NCBI GenBank assembly: GCA_037044905.1
Contig: JBAOKB010000159.1
Span: 682,001-746,000 of the forward strand
Origin: Hortaea werneckii
Taxonomy: Eukaryota; Ascomycota; Dothideomycetes; Mycosphaerellales; Teratosphaeriaceae
Length of the DNA stretch: 64,000 nucleotides
Direction of reading: 5' to 3'
How positions within the stretch are numbered: the first letter of the stretch is position 1; the number at the start of each line of letters is the position of its first letter. The notes under the pieces were generated by a model. The model did no database searches. It saw only the letters and a program-made list of their open reading frames with translations, and had not been told where the DNA came from. The position numbers were made by a program, and so were the translations under genes. Of this stretch, positions 12,494 to 23,681 are shown one piece after another.

Positions 12494-13432
12494 GACTGCA
12501 AATGGGGGGATCCTTTATGTTGATTTTTGATTTTTCCTGCTCGCGCTGCGACTCCTGTCCAGGAAGAGATGATCCGCTTCTTGCGTTTGCAAAGGTGCTT
12601 CTAATCTCAAGTCTGCGCGCGAAGCGACGCAGTCCATGCAAATAGCTCCAGGCCTTTCTGATGATACCTTATAGCGGTAATCCGATGGGCTCGTTGTCGT
12701 CGGTGCACTTCGCCAACCAAGCTGAAACTGACAGGACACAGGGAATATGTGAGATGAAGAACCGGCTTCTCTATTAAGGTACTTACAGTTTATGCTACCG
12801 CGCAGGAAGTGTTAAGTGTTGCAGATAAGAAGCGGGCTGGCGTGAAGGCAGCTTTGGCCGCTGGCACAGCTCATCCCCCGAGGCTCACGCGGGCTTCGAC
12901 CAACGTCATTCTGCACGGGTCACGAGGCAGCGAATGAGCATGTGTACGCTTCTGTCGAGGAATGGTTCAGGACACAGGTAATTATGGTGCCGTCGCTCAA
13001 AACCTAATCCATGGTCCAAAGATCACGGTACTGATCACGTTCGACATCATTGTCGACCATGGCGAACGTCATCTATCTGTAGCGAACAAACCATATTGTG
13101 CTGTTTTGAATATTCAATCTCTCTGCTTGAGGAGGATAGAGCTCACACCAGAAATCTAAATCGCAGGAATGTTGCTGCGTGCACACTTTCTAAACTCATG
13201 GCACATGTGTCTGGAAGTGGGTTGGTTATAGAAACTCGAATTGACATGATCATCTCTCCGTGAGCATGCTACCCATGGACTTTCTCAGTCTGAGACATAT
13301 TCCCATTTGAGCGTGCGGTAATGAGCTTCCACCTACCCAACCCGATCGTCTTCGCAGTGCGAGGCAGCGACCAAACTCCACAGATTCGAAAATCCAGAAC
13401 CCACATCCTGAGAACCTGACCAAGAATCCCAA
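12494..13432. other. Intergenic, 939 nt
   Basis: Lies between the PKR1 start (minus strand) and the 3' end of the App1-type gene (minus strand). It should hold the PKR1 promoter. Only short, unconvincing frames are present. Confidence 0.5.
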
Positions 13433-14767
13433 TCAACCAAAATGCTCCCCTCCGACCAAAGCATCCGGATGCCTACTCAACTCCTCCACTCTCTCCGCCA
13501 ACTCCGCCGGATCAGTGAACACATACCACAGCCTCGGATCCAGCTCCCTAAAAGCCTTCTCGAACCTCTCCGGCTGATTCTTCTCCTCCGACATGCCCGC
13601 GATCCCCGTCGCTTTGCGGATGAAGATGGCGCGGATCCAGCCGGGATACTTCCTAGCCATGTCGCCGTAGCTCTCGGGATCCGACTGCGTCGAGTCCCCG
13701 ATGCAGACGAAGCGGCGGTGCGGGAACCACGAGTGGATCTTCGTGATGCGGTCGTTCTTGTAGTCCGTCGTCCCCGCTTGGAGGGAGGTGATCAGGCCGC
13801 CGAGATTCTGCCATGAGGCGTCCCGGAGGATCATGGTCCCGTGTGGGAAGTGCGTGTCGCGGAATTGTCGAAGGAAGGGGTAGAGGTTGTAGGGGGAGGC
13901 GGAGAGGTAGAAGAAGGTGGGGTCATTGAGGAGGGACTTGATTTTCGTGTAGAGGTCTGGCGTTCCCGCGATGGGTTCCGGGTTCTCCACTGTGAAGGTG
14001 TTTTCTAAGATGCCGATCGCGTCCGTGGTTTGCGTGACTTTGATCGTATCGTCAATGTCGCTTATCACGCCCCAGCCCTGTTCCTCTGCGAAGACTGTTG
14101 TGCATGGGAGGCCGAAGGGAGGTGGGAGGTTGAGGGCGTTGCTCTGTAAGACTTCCACCCTTGGCTGGAAGTGTAGGCCGTGTAGACCAGTGCTAATACC
14201 GCTCATGTTTGACGGACCGAGCGTCTGTTCCTCTTTGCCTCCGATGCTGACACGGACCGTACGGTTGGGAAGCACAGCGTCAGTGAAGTTCTGCAGGCGC
14301 TTCGAGATGCGATCTTTTGTCGCCGTGTCATCGTCGTTGATGTTCAACGCCTTGATCACAGCACCTGCCACGCCCGCGAGATCTTCGCCAGAGTCCTTAA
14401 TAAAATACGCTGCGACAAACTCAACTTCCCATCCACTACCGCTCCTTACAGCGGCTCCATCTGGGTTCGTGGGATGCGTGTCATGGGACCCTTTTAAATC
14501 TTGAAGCTCCGGCCGCTTGTCCTCAGATGAGGGCGAGCGAAAGGCCGTGTTGTCAAGTAGCCAGATGTTGTGGAGAGCTGGGTCAATAGGCTTAGATTTG
14601 GACCACGGCAGCACAATAGGGTAGCGGTCGAAGAGATCTGGGAGCCAGCTACGAAGGTCATCAGGCACCTCAGGCGAGAAAGGGCAGTCCTTTTCAATCT
14701 CGGCTCCGTGCATAATATCAACCGTCGTACGGCGAGCCTGATCAGTCAATTCGCGGAAGAATCCCAT
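13433..14767 (-). CDS. APP1: App1-type phosphatidate phosphatase (DUF2183)
   Basis: A single exon of 444 residues from the methionine at 14767 (MGFFRELTDQARR); an in-frame ATG at 14812 would add 15 residues, which are less typical. App1 proteins dephosphorylate phosphatidic acid to diacylglycerol and link lipid metabolism to cortical actin patches and endocytosis. The HAD-like catalytic motif DIDDTIKVT (near residue 238) supplies the DxDxT aspartates. Further family signatures follow: FFYLSASPYNLYPFLRQF, LGGLITSL, the KIHSWFPHRRFVCIGDSTQ block and the C-terminal WYVFTDP. The N-terminal half (WEVEFVAAYFIKDSGED, a beta-rich region) is as expected for fungal members. This is shorter than yeast App1 because the proline-rich SH3-binding tail is missing. 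The frame is intact. Confidence 0.93.
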   Translation of the reverse strand: MGFFRELTDQARRTTVDIMHGAEIEKDCPFSPEVPDDLRSWLPDLFDRYPIVLPWSKSKPIDPALHNIWLLDNTAFRSPSSEDKRPELQDLKGSHDTHPTNPDGAAVRSGSGWEVEFVAAYFIKDSGEDLAGVAGAVIKALNINDDDTATKDRISKRLQNFTDAVLPNRTVRVSIGGKEEQTLGPSNMSGISTGLHGLHFQPRVEVLQSNALNLPPPFGLPCTTVFAEEQGWGVISDIDDTIKVTQTTDAIGILENTFTVENPEPIAGTPDLYTKIKSLLNDPTFFYLSASPYNLYPFLRQFRDTHFPHGTMILRDASWQNLGGLITSLQAGTTDYKNDRITKIHSWFPHRRFVCIGDSTQSDPESYGDMARKYPGWIRAIFIRKATGIAGMSEEKNQPERFEKAFRELDPRLWYVFTDPAELAERVEELSRHPDALVGGEHFG

Positions 14768-15460
14768 AGTGAAATGTGTCCTCTTGCGGAAAGCTGGTGT
14801 TGAGATATGCAATGCTGTCCCTCAAGAGACCTAATCTCGATTATTGTCTAAGAGTGAGGCTTGCTGGTGATATTCGACGTCGATGAATTGATTTGGCTAG
14901 CAGCGTTCTGTGTTATGCCATGCTACGGAGGTATAGATGATGTGACTGTTGAAACGCTGCAATGCAGCACTCAGGGGAATTGGCGGCAGCAATATAGTTT
15001 GGTAATATTTTGGCACGCGATGCCCTGCCGCCTACACGCGCGCACGCGTTTGCGTCTTGCTACGATCCGTTTTAGACAGACGAGAGCGTGCTCGAGGTCT
15101 TGACTGACGGTGAACATGTGATGCGAACGTGGGTCATGTCCGCCGCTTTCCCTGCATTAACGTTCTCGGCAACGCCTTGAAAGGCTATCGCATGATGAAA
15201 CGGAATATAGCTAGTCGCTTGCACAACGACTTCGGTGAGATATACCGGCGCCAAGCTCACCAGCATAGACATCGGTCTAAAAGACGGAATCATTGCGAGG
15301 AATCGTGATACAACTCGTGCAGCTGACAGTCGAACGTGTCATTCCACAAGGTTTCGGTTTTGCCAATCGCCTTTGTACAAACAAGCTATATAAACATTTT
15401 TGAGGGTAATGTCACCAGCTCGCAGGGGATAACTTCCCTACGAAGCGAGATTCAAATCTC
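14768..15460. other. Intergenic between APP1 and tRNA-Cys
   Basis: Upstream region of the minus-strand App1-type gene. A TATATAA word occurs about 75 nt before the tRNA, at 15387-15393. No supported gene. Confidence 0.45.
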
Positions 15461-15547
15461 GCTCCTTTAGCTCAGTGGTAGAGCGTGGGATTGCAGTTAT
15501 ACGACTCAATCATCCTAAGGTCGCTTGTTCGAACCAGGCAGGGAGCT
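15461..15547 (+). tRNA. tRNA-Cys (GCA) with a 15-nt intron
   Basis: A full cloverleaf can be drawn by hand. The acceptor stem GCTCCTT pairs with AGGGAGC, followed by discriminator T. The D-arm is AGCTCAGTGGTAGAGC. The anticodon stem TGGGA pairs with TCCTA, with loop TTGCAG then A, which puts GCA at positions 34-36. The variable loop is AGGTC, and the T-arm is GCTTG-TTCGAAC-CAGGC. A 15-nt intron (15497-15511) sits directly 3' of position 37, the canonical site for nuclear tRNA introns. The internal A and B boxes are intact. I used no software, so the exact ends rest on pairing only. Confidence 0.93.
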
Positions 15548-16351
15548 GCGAGCTTACATTTTTGCAATTTTTTGCACCCTCGGCCATTTGATGTGAGCTT
15601 TGTTTTGACGAGTGTAAAATGCAAACAGGATCACGAATCCATCATTATTACATAGTCTTTTGCAACGGATCTCCTTGGTAATGAGCAGATGATCGGTGAG
15701 GATGTAATAAATCGCTCGGTGTTCGTGCAGTGAGCTTCATGTGCTTTTTTACTGTCACATGTTTAAGGAGAAAACACGGGCGAGTCTGAAATCTTTATTC
15801 TGGAGGAGACAAACGTTTGCGAATCGCAGGATTATCACGCTCCTTAGATGTGCGACTCATTCTCCACCCTGGAGCTTACATCTGCTTGTGCAATCTTCAA
15901 ATTAGTATTCGAGGCTTCTCATTGTGCAGTATTCCGGCTCCCGACAAAGCTAGTTACATTAATTGTCGCGTGCAATGGCCGCTACTGTTCTCCAGTGTAC
16001 AAGCAAAGGCCCGCTTGCGTTCACGTTCAATGACTTCCCACGTTAGTATTGCGATTCGTTGGCTGTTCTGTTCAGTGCCAATAGTGACATCGCTGCCAAC
16101 ATCTTCACGTGCAAGACCCTGTCGGACCCCACTTGGACCAAGTCCGGGGTGCCGTTCGAGACCCTACCGGTGATAGTACGCGGCTGAGCAATCTATGCCA
16201 GACAATCGAACTCCTCCATTTATACCACCATAATCATTATTCAGAACAACATCCGCAACGACTCTCTACACCAGTAACATCACATCTTGCCTCGTCCCGA
16301 TCGACCAGCCTACGTCCTGCCCACCCCGCTGCGCCCAAACCTGCCGCGATC
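15548..16351. other. Intergenic, CaM kinase promoter and leader
   Basis: An 804-nt gap between the tRNA and the CaM kinase start. It should contain the kinase promoter and 5' leader. An open frame runs into the kinase from 16109, but the residues before the chosen start look non-conserved. Confidence 0.45.
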
Positions 16352-17648
16352 ATGGCCTCCCAAGGCCAACAGCCACAGCCCCAGATACAGCCTTGTCGCT
16401 ACAAGACCGGCAAGACGCTCGGCGCTGGTTCCTACAGTGTGGTCAAAGAATGTGTGCATATCGACACCGGCCGGTACTATGCTGCAAAGGTCATCAACAA
16501 GCGGTTGATGGCCGGTAGGGAGCATATGGTCCGAAACGAGATAGCAGTTCTGAAGAGGGTCAGTATGGGCCATCAGAACATCTTGACGCTTGTCGACTAT
16601 TTTGAAACAATGAACAATCGTACGTCATAGCCAGAGCCAGCATAGGCCTGGATGATAACTGTGGAGGGAGGGAAATGCTGACACGGCTGTAGTGTACCTC
16701 GTGACAGACTTAGCTCTGGGAGGCGAGCTATTTGACCGCATTTGCCGTAAGGGCTCATACTACGAATCTGATGCCGCGGACCTCATCCGCGCTACACTGT
16801 CCGCCGTTGCCTATCTCCACGACCACGGTATTGTGCACCGCGACCTAAAGCCCGAGAACCTGCTCTTCCGAACGCCTGAAGACAACGCCGACCTCCTGAT
16901 TGCCGATTTCGGTCTTTCCCGGATCATGGACGAGGAGCAATTTCATGTTCTCACCACTACGTGTGGTACGCCGGGATACATGGCTCCAGAAATCTTCAAG
17001 AAGAGCGGACATGGCAAGCCAGTAGATGTGTGGGCAATTGGCGTCATCAGCTACTTCCTTCTGTGCGGTTACACGCCATTCGACCGAGACAGTAACTTGG
17101 AGGAAATGCAGGCTATTCTAGTCGCAGACTATTCCTTCACACCAATGGAGTACTGGAGAGGCGTGAGCTTAACGGCGCGACAATTTATCAAGAAGTGTCT
17201 GACAATTGACCCAACGAAGAGAATGACTGCGCACGAGGCACTCTCACATCCATGGATTGCCGGACCTGAGTCTGGAAGGGGCGAGGAGGATCTGTTGCCA
17301 ACTGTGAAGAAGAACTTCAACGCCCGGAGAACATTGCACAAGGCCATTGATACTGTCCGCGCCATCAACCAGCTGAGAGCGGGAGGAATGGGAATGATGG
17401 ACGGCGCGCTGTCGAAGCAGCCAAGTCGGGTAAACGACCAGGTGGAAAACAGCAAACCGAAAGACGAAGGCGATGTGCATGCAGACGGCCAAATGGACGT
17501 CGACATGAAAGATGCAGACAGCGGTGCCATGGACCCGCGAGGGAATGGTATGGGTCAGAGCGAGGCACAGATTGAAGAGCAGAAGAGACGAATCAATGCT
17601 ACACAACAAGGATTATGGGAGAACAGAGGAAACGCACAGGCAGCCTAG
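16352..17648 (+). CDS. Calcium/calmodulin-dependent protein kinase, CaMK1 type
   Basis: Two exons (16352-16619 and 16693-17648) joined across a 73-nt intron give 407 residues, the usual length for fungal CaMKs. The kinase domain spans about residues 20-290. It has the glycine loop LGAGSYSVV, the AAKVINK lysine, the catalytic loop HRDLKPENLLF, the DFGLSRIM magnesium loop, GTPGYMAPEIF and the CaMK-typical VDVWAIGVISYFLLCGYTPF. A basic amphipathic stretch after the domain (NARRTLHKAIDTVRAINQL) fits an autoinhibitory and calmodulin-binding segment. The C-terminal 90 residues are hydrophilic. In this family calcium-calmodulin relieves autoinhibition and the kinase then phosphorylates Ser/Thr targets in stress and development signalling. 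The splice join restores YFETMNN-LYLVTD, which is conserved. The start at MASQGQQ was chosen because upstream residues look random. Confidence 0.95.
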
Positions 17649-18487
17649 GAGGATGCAGCCTAGGAAGCTGAGGTGCACAGGGGTCGTAGAGGCGGGCGGT
17701 GAGAAGGCGCTTGCTATGGCCTTGAGCAGGCAACATGTGTTTTGCTGAGCGTTTGGTACGCGGTCTCTGCGGGCAAAGGACCACTTTAATGATGTGCGTG
17801 CGCTTGCATTGTTACGGCCTTCGGCTTTCGCTTGAAGGTAATTGGAGTTTTTGAGCCATTTTTGAGATGCGTAGCCTTCGAATGGTATGCAAGGCGGGCA
17901 TATAGTTCACGTGTGACCTTTCAGAAAGGCTTCTAGAACGAGTCAATGCCGCTTCCAAAGCCTTTCTATCACCGGGTTGACCGCATGGGTGATGCGCCAT
18001 TATCATCATTGAAGAAGTGTTGGAGCTTCATTCCAGCCACGCCGCAGTACCACCGCCAACTACCACCGAACCAGGCCGTATCCAGCGACACTTCGGCGAG
18101 GCTAAACATCGTGTCTCTGACCATCGCGTAAACGATATAGCACGACGATGCCATGGCCAGGCACAAAATTGCGGGCTATCGGCCCTTCTCACGCACCCGC
18201 ATGCACGCATTGCGGGGCTCCCACGTTTCCTGCAAAAGCTTACCATCGCGCGCGGGGATCAACGACGTCTCTAGCTCAGGCACTTCAGCCTCTTTTTGCT
18301 AGTCAAGATGAGCTTTCATTGGCCGCACGCACCGCCATGCATGCTAGTCATTACCCTGGTATGGCACTGTTGCCCGCCGGGGCCAGGCATATAAGATGAG
18401 CGATTTCCTTCGCAAGGTGAGGCATTCTGATCACGACTTGTCAATTTTCCACTTTGGCATAGCAATACCTTTTCCTCGTGTTGCAAC
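17649..18487. other. Intergenic, 839 nt
   Basis: Lies between the CaM kinase and the GH32 gene, both plus strand. It should hold the kinase 3' end and the GH32 promoter; a TATAAG word is at 18390-18395, about 95 nt before the GH32 ATG. Nothing else recognised. Confidence 0.45.
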
Positions 18488-20671
18488 ATGAGAGGTCTTT
18501 CGTATGCTGCCCTCCTGGGCTCAGTCCCATTTGGTCTCGCCCAGCATCACTACGGCCCACCTCGAGGAGGCCCTCGTCAGGGTACGAAGACCTGGGGCTG
18601 GTCACGGCTGGGACAGCTCTTCTACTGCAACCTCTGCGGCGCTTCCAGCACAAGTAGCAGTGACAGTGGTTCGCAATCATGTAACATGATTACGTCCGAG
18701 GACATCGAGAGTGCTGGAAACAACACTCTCTTCACCCGATGGCGCCCGCATTCCCACTTCATGGCGCCCGCTGGATGGATGAATGACCCTTGTGCTCCAA
18801 TGTATGACCCCAAAGGGACGTGTACCACCTGTTCTATCAGTGGCATCCTCAACACATCAATTGGGGAAACATCAGCTGGGGTTACGCCACAAGCAAGGAC
18901 ATGATTACTTGGGAGGACTACGTAAGTTGTCACCTGCCCGCTGCAATGTCTGCTCAACATCAACACCATTCTCGCGAGCTAACACTTATTCCTTTAGAAC
19001 GGCTGGGAGGATAGCGAAGCTCTCGCGCTTGGGCCGACTGGCTACGGCAACTACAATGGCTTGGGAATTTTCTCAGGTACTGGTCAGCCAGTAAACATGC
19101 AGGGCGAGGAAGACGGGACTTTGCTCCTGTTCTACACCTCCGTTGCCCACCTGCCAACAAATTGGCAGATTGAGTATCAACCCTTTACAGAGACACAATC
19201 ATTGGCATACTCTACCGACGGCGGTAAGACGTGGGAAGAGTACGAGGGCAATCCGGTCATCAACACGACGACGAACTTGCCGCCTATGAATTGGAACGTT
19301 ACGGGCTTCCGTGATCCCTTCTTTGAGCCCTGGCCGGCGATGGACCAGATTCTGGGTATGCACGAACCGCATTACTATGCTGTCTTTGGTTCCGGTATCA
19401 AGGGTGTCGGGCCACGGATGCCGCTCTGGAGTGCGCCAGCTAGCGATCTCACGGACTGGACGTTCCAAGGAGCATTGTGGGAGCCTGCCGCCAACACTTC
19501 TCTCGGCCCAATTATCTCCACGGCTGTAAGTGATGTTAAGCTTAAATGAGACAGTATTCATTGACTGACACATCTGATCTAGACGTACGGTTTCAACTTC
19601 GAAGTCAGTGGGTTCTTCAGCCTGCCTGACTGCGATGGAAACTTGCACTACTATATCGAAATGGGTACTGAGGGTAACAATCTGACGTTCCACCCGAGCA
19701 ACCACTGGGCCCTGTGGAACGAGGGTATCGTCAGTCGCCGTGAGAACGGAAGCGCAGAGTTCACTCCCATTGCAGGTGGCGCGGCCGACTGGGGTCTCTC
19801 CTACGCTCTGACCAGCTTCAATGACACGAAGAACAATCGACGAGTTCAGTGGGCGTGGGCACCCGAGGACCTTGTCGGTGACAGCGGTCTGTTCAGCGCC
19901 AAGCAGCAAGGTTTCCAAGGATCTCTGGCACTGCCCAGGGAGCTTTTCGTGCACGAGACCAAGGGAGTCATGAACGTCAATGGCAGCGTTGCTTACTCGC
20001 GTGAGGCTACCCTGGAGCACAACCAGGATGGAACGTTCAAAGCGACTACGCTCGGCATCAAGCCCCTAGCGGACGTGGTAGAAGGCCTTGTTGCCAACGC
20101 CTCTCACAAGGACTTCGAAGTCGGCACTGTCTCCAGCTCAAAGGTCATCCGACAAGAGGGCAGCGCGCACATGGAGCTGAAGGCATCGATCACCTCTGCC
20201 ACCGGCGCTTGCGGCCTCATCATCGGCGCATCGCCCGACATGACCGAGTACACCACCATCTCCTACCAGCCTACCAACAACACCATCATCGTTGACCGTT
20301 CGATGAGCAGCACCATCGACGGGTTCAACAATGCTTCCGTCACTGGCTACTTCCACCCGTACACGATCCGTCAACACGACGGCTCTTCCAAGCAAGAAGC
20401 CATCAACATGGACGTCTTCGTCGACGGTTCCTTAGTCGAGATCTACATCAACGAGCGGTTTGCGCTGGCGACTAGGAATCTACCCTAGCATGGAATGCAG
20501 CACGGGTATGGCGTCTATGTCGAAGACGGGGCGGAAGCCACTTTCGAAGGCGTGGAGGCCTGGATGGGGACGTTGAATGTCTGGCCTAGCAGGCCGCTGG
20601 ACAGCTCGAGTCCGCTTATCTGGGACACGGCGGCTGAGACGAACAATTATACTTGGTGGTCAGGTAACTAG
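18488..20671 (+). CDS. Secreted glycoside hydrolase family 32 protein (frame broken in this sequence)
   Basis: GH32 enzymes cleave beta-fructosides such as sucrose, inulin or levan. Three exons (18488-18921, 18998-19525, 19583-20671) encode about 683 residues. Residues 1-19 (MRGLSYAALLGSVPFGLAQ) look like a signal peptide, so the product should be extracellular. The three expected acidic residues are visible: the nucleophile in GWMNDPCAP, the RDP motif in GFRDPFFEPW, and the acid/base Glu in NFEVSGFF. A C-terminal beta-sandwich region follows (VFVDGSLVEIYINERFALATR). The frame breaks at about 18815 (MYDPKG continues as VYHLFYQWHP one frame away). An in-frame TAG lies at 20486-20488, flanked by two apparently compensating indels; a shifted reading gives the expected IYPS. 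After it the frame continues to a good C-terminus (TWWSGN). Substrate cannot be told from sequence. Confidence 0.85.
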
Positions 20672-20812
20672 CTTAGGTGCACTTCGGTGCTCTATGAAAC
20701 GAAGCATGAATATGGATTATATGAAACGCTGTGTTACCCTGTGAGCGACAGTGAGTCTCATGACATTGGAAAATGGATCGTTACCTTCCTCTCAACTTCA
20801 CGTATTCATCGT

Positions 20813-21527
20813 CTACGCCTTCTTCGACAGCCTCAAAGCTACGTTGATGACACTGGCAGTGGCAAGCACATGCCCAATCGACCTCGTAACACCGACATTC
20901 AAGATGAAAGAAGGATAGTACCTAATCGAACATTAGTCAATCGTAATCGATTGCGCAATGTAAGGGAGAGAAGACTGACAAGAAGACTTTACTCAAAACA
21001 TGCAGACCTAGCAAATTCACCAACGTCTGGTCGGTCGGCGCAATAGCCTGCGTCAACGCCGCGCTCAGCGCGAAACCAGGGAACATCTCCATGAGGTTGT
21101 AATGCGCCGAGTGCAACCGCAAAGGCAGGCCTTCGAGCTTCTGGACCTGCTTGCGGGGATGATTGTTATCCCTTCCCTCTTCGGTGCCGGCCTCGACGCC
21201 TGCGGCGCTGCCAGCGCCGGACAGCGCGTAGGTCATGGCGATGTAGAGGGTGCTCAGCGCGGCAATCTTGCCGCCATTGGAGACTTTGGAGGAAGCGCCG
21301 GCGGAGCCGACGTAGGCGATGCTGGCGCACACGCCGTTGACGGCTTTCTCGACCAGGCTGTTGGGCTGCGCGATCCAGCTCGTGAGGGGGATGGCGGCGA
21401 GGAATACCGCGCCGAAGCCCGCGAAGGCGAGGCCTTGGGGCCGGATGACGCCGTCCTGGCGTAGCTTCGTGAGGAAGTCTTGGGGGATTGCTTTGCCGCC
21501 GGCGCGGTCGTCAGCGGCTGATGACAT
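20813..21527 (-). CDS. MAPEG family membrane protein
   Basis: MAPEG proteins are small four-helix membrane proteins, often with glutathione transferase or peroxidase activity. Exon 1 runs 21527-20993 and exon 2 20921-20813, with an intron of about 71 nt, giving about 214 residues. Family hallmarks are NHPRKQVQKLEGLPLRLHSA, then HYNLMEMFPGFALSAAL, then the exon 2 stretch YYPSFILNVGVTRSIGHVLA. Hydrophobic helices lie near residues 28-50, 62-80 and 88-105 and around the C-terminal half. The best donor (TTGA|GTAAAG) and acceptor (GATTAG|G) do not quite restore frame: one base is lacking at the junction, like the single-base losses in neighbouring genes. Reading through the intron instead gives an implausible end (SVFSPLHCAIDYD). 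The family call is firm; substrate is unknown. Confidence 0.82.
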
Positions 21528-22828
21528 TGTCGCGCTGCAGTCGTAATGGGAGGGGTTGATGGGTTTGAGATGATGGGGAATGACGGATGGGCACGGGCAG
21601 AACTGCGTAATGCTTTCAGAGGTAATTGTCTGACGTTGCGCGGGATTAAGGGGAGCTGGGTTGTGACAATGCGTAAGGTTAGCTCCCAGCTCCTCCCCTC
21701 TCTCACTCGGCTACCTGGAAGCTTCCTATAGCTGCTGGATTTCCCCCTCGTTGGCCAGACCATGGGCTACGAGACTTCGTCCACTCGCGAGCAATGCATT
21801 GGTAACAATCGTCAGCCTCCCTACGCGTTCGATCCTTCGTCGAGGTTCGCGGCAGTGTTGTAAAGCAACAAATATCCCGCACGCCGCCACGCCGTGTGCG
21901 ACATTTACATTTCATCCCGCCCGAGCGTCATCACTGCACTATCCCCCGGGATTCCAAAGTTAAGTTCAGGCGGAGAGAGTGGGATCAGTTGGGATAGTAA
22001 CTTCCCCGGCCCATCTGGATCCGATCTGGTCAATCTATACATCTGCACTAGATCTATAGGGGACGGGAACCTAGATGTCGATCTCATTTAAGGAAGAAAA
22101 GACCCCTGCACGTTCCCGCCGTCAACGCCGGCGGCTAGGGATTCCCCCTGCAAGTAATATCGTTCAATCAATGCACGCACGGTTGATCGATGCGAAAGTT
22201 CATCAGAGTCACAAGCGGCGGGAACATTTGTTGAAAAGAGTTTCGTGAGGTCATGGACCATGCAGGTGAGATGGGACCTTTGCATTTTCGTTGAAAAGGC
22301 CGCTAATGAAATATCCATATTCTCTGGATATTGAACGGATGCTACCGGGCCAGTCAAACAGATACTTGCCCCGAAGGCTATGCGTTGTGGTCACTTTGGC
22401 CGAGCTGCTCCATTCAATAGGTTTATGGACTGTTGGTGGATTGAGTAAGATCCCAGAGTTTTAGTACGGCGGAGATAATCTTGTGCCGCTTTTGCGCAAG
22501 TCATTAACAGCAGTGATCGCTTTGATGGCGATGTTATGTCAACTATATTCTCATCTTGATTCGTGAATACGTGGAGAAAGTAGGCATGTTGCAGTTGTCC
22601 ATACTTGATCTATGGCCAATATATATGTTGACAACAAAGCTGTATCTAAACCGATACAACCTCTGTCCCTTATGTCATCTCAAATATTGTGGTATCCTGC
22701 CCTCGCTTGAAAGTGCGCCCATCCAAAACATTTCCTCGTTAAGACCGTAACCCCAGATTTTTTTCAAACTCCCAGGAGTCATCATATACTCCTATGCTAT
22801 ACAGAGTGCTGGTTGATAAGAGCTTGGT
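21528..22828. other. Intergenic, 1.3 kb
   Basis: Upstream of the minus-strand MAPEG gene and downstream of the minus-strand THR1. The right part is AT-richer and probably includes the THR1 3' end. Nothing recognised. Confidence 0.45.
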
Positions 22829-23681
22829 TTACATGCAAGCGGCGCCGTCAATGCCGATGACCTTGCCGTTGACCCACTCGCCGTCCTGGGAGGCGAGGAA
22901 GCAGACAACGCGGGCAACGTCGATGGGCTGGCCGACGCGGTTGAGAGGAGACCAGGTAGCGGCGTACTGTAGTTCTAATGTCAGTGATGTGGTCATAGCA
23001 TAATCGGAGGGAAAGGATGCTTACCTCGTCGACCTGGTCGTCGGAGAGCTTCTCGCCGTTCGGGATGTACTCACGGCACACCTGGTGGTACATGTCGGTC
23101 TTGATACCACCCGGGGCGACGCAGTTGACGGTGATCTTCTTGTCACCGCAGTCGATGGCCATGCAGCGGGTGAAGGTCTCGATGGCACCCTTGGAGCCGG
23201 AGTAGACAGTGTGCTTCGGCACACCCTTGGCCTGGCCGGTGATGGAGCCCATCAGGATGATGCGGCCGCCGACGGACAGGTGCTTGTAGGCCTCGCGGGC
23301 GACGAAGAACTGGCCACGGGTGTTGATCTTGAAGACGCGGTCCCACTCCTCCTCGGTGACATCCTTCAGGTGGCCGAACGAAACGACACCGGAGTTGGAG
23401 ACGACAATGTCGAGCTGGCCGAAGTGCTCGACGGCCTTGTCCATGAGCTTGATGGTCTCGGAGACCTCGGAGACGTTGGCCTGGAGGGCAATGGCCTCGC
23501 CGCCGTTCTTCTTGATGCTGTCGACGACGGCGTTGGCGGCGTCGGCGGAGTTGGCGTAGTTGACAATGACCTTAGCACCACGGCGGGCCAGCTCAGTAGC
23601 CATGGTGGCACCCATGCCACGGCCGGAGCCAGTGACGAGGGCGATCTTGCCATCGAGGCGGGAAGTCTCAACTGCGGCCAT
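22829..23681 (-). CDS. THR1: 1,3,8-trihydroxynaphthalene reductase (DHN-melanin)
   Basis: A NADPH-dependent short-chain dehydrogenase that reduces 1,3,8-trihydroxynaphthalene to vermelone (and often 1,3,6,8-tetrahydroxynaphthalene to scytalone) in DHN-melanin synthesis. Exons 23681-23025 and 22966-22829 flank a 58-nt intron and give 264 residues, normal for the family. The cofactor loop TGSGRGMG starts at residue 17. The catalytic Ser146, Tyr160 and Lys164 lie in MGSITGQ and HTVYSGSKGA. The stretch NCVAPGGIKTDMYHQVCREY is characteristic. The last residue is Met, as in the trihydroxynaphthalene reductase of Magnaporthe, whose tetrahydroxynaphthalene paralogue ends in Ile; this favours the tri- form, though both may be used. 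It lies 2.3 kb from CMR1 on the same strand. The frame is intact, unlike its cluster partners. Confidence 0.96.

Noticed and set aside
19199..20020. 273-codon minus-strand frame
   Set aside because: Antisense of GH32 exons and crosses its intron.
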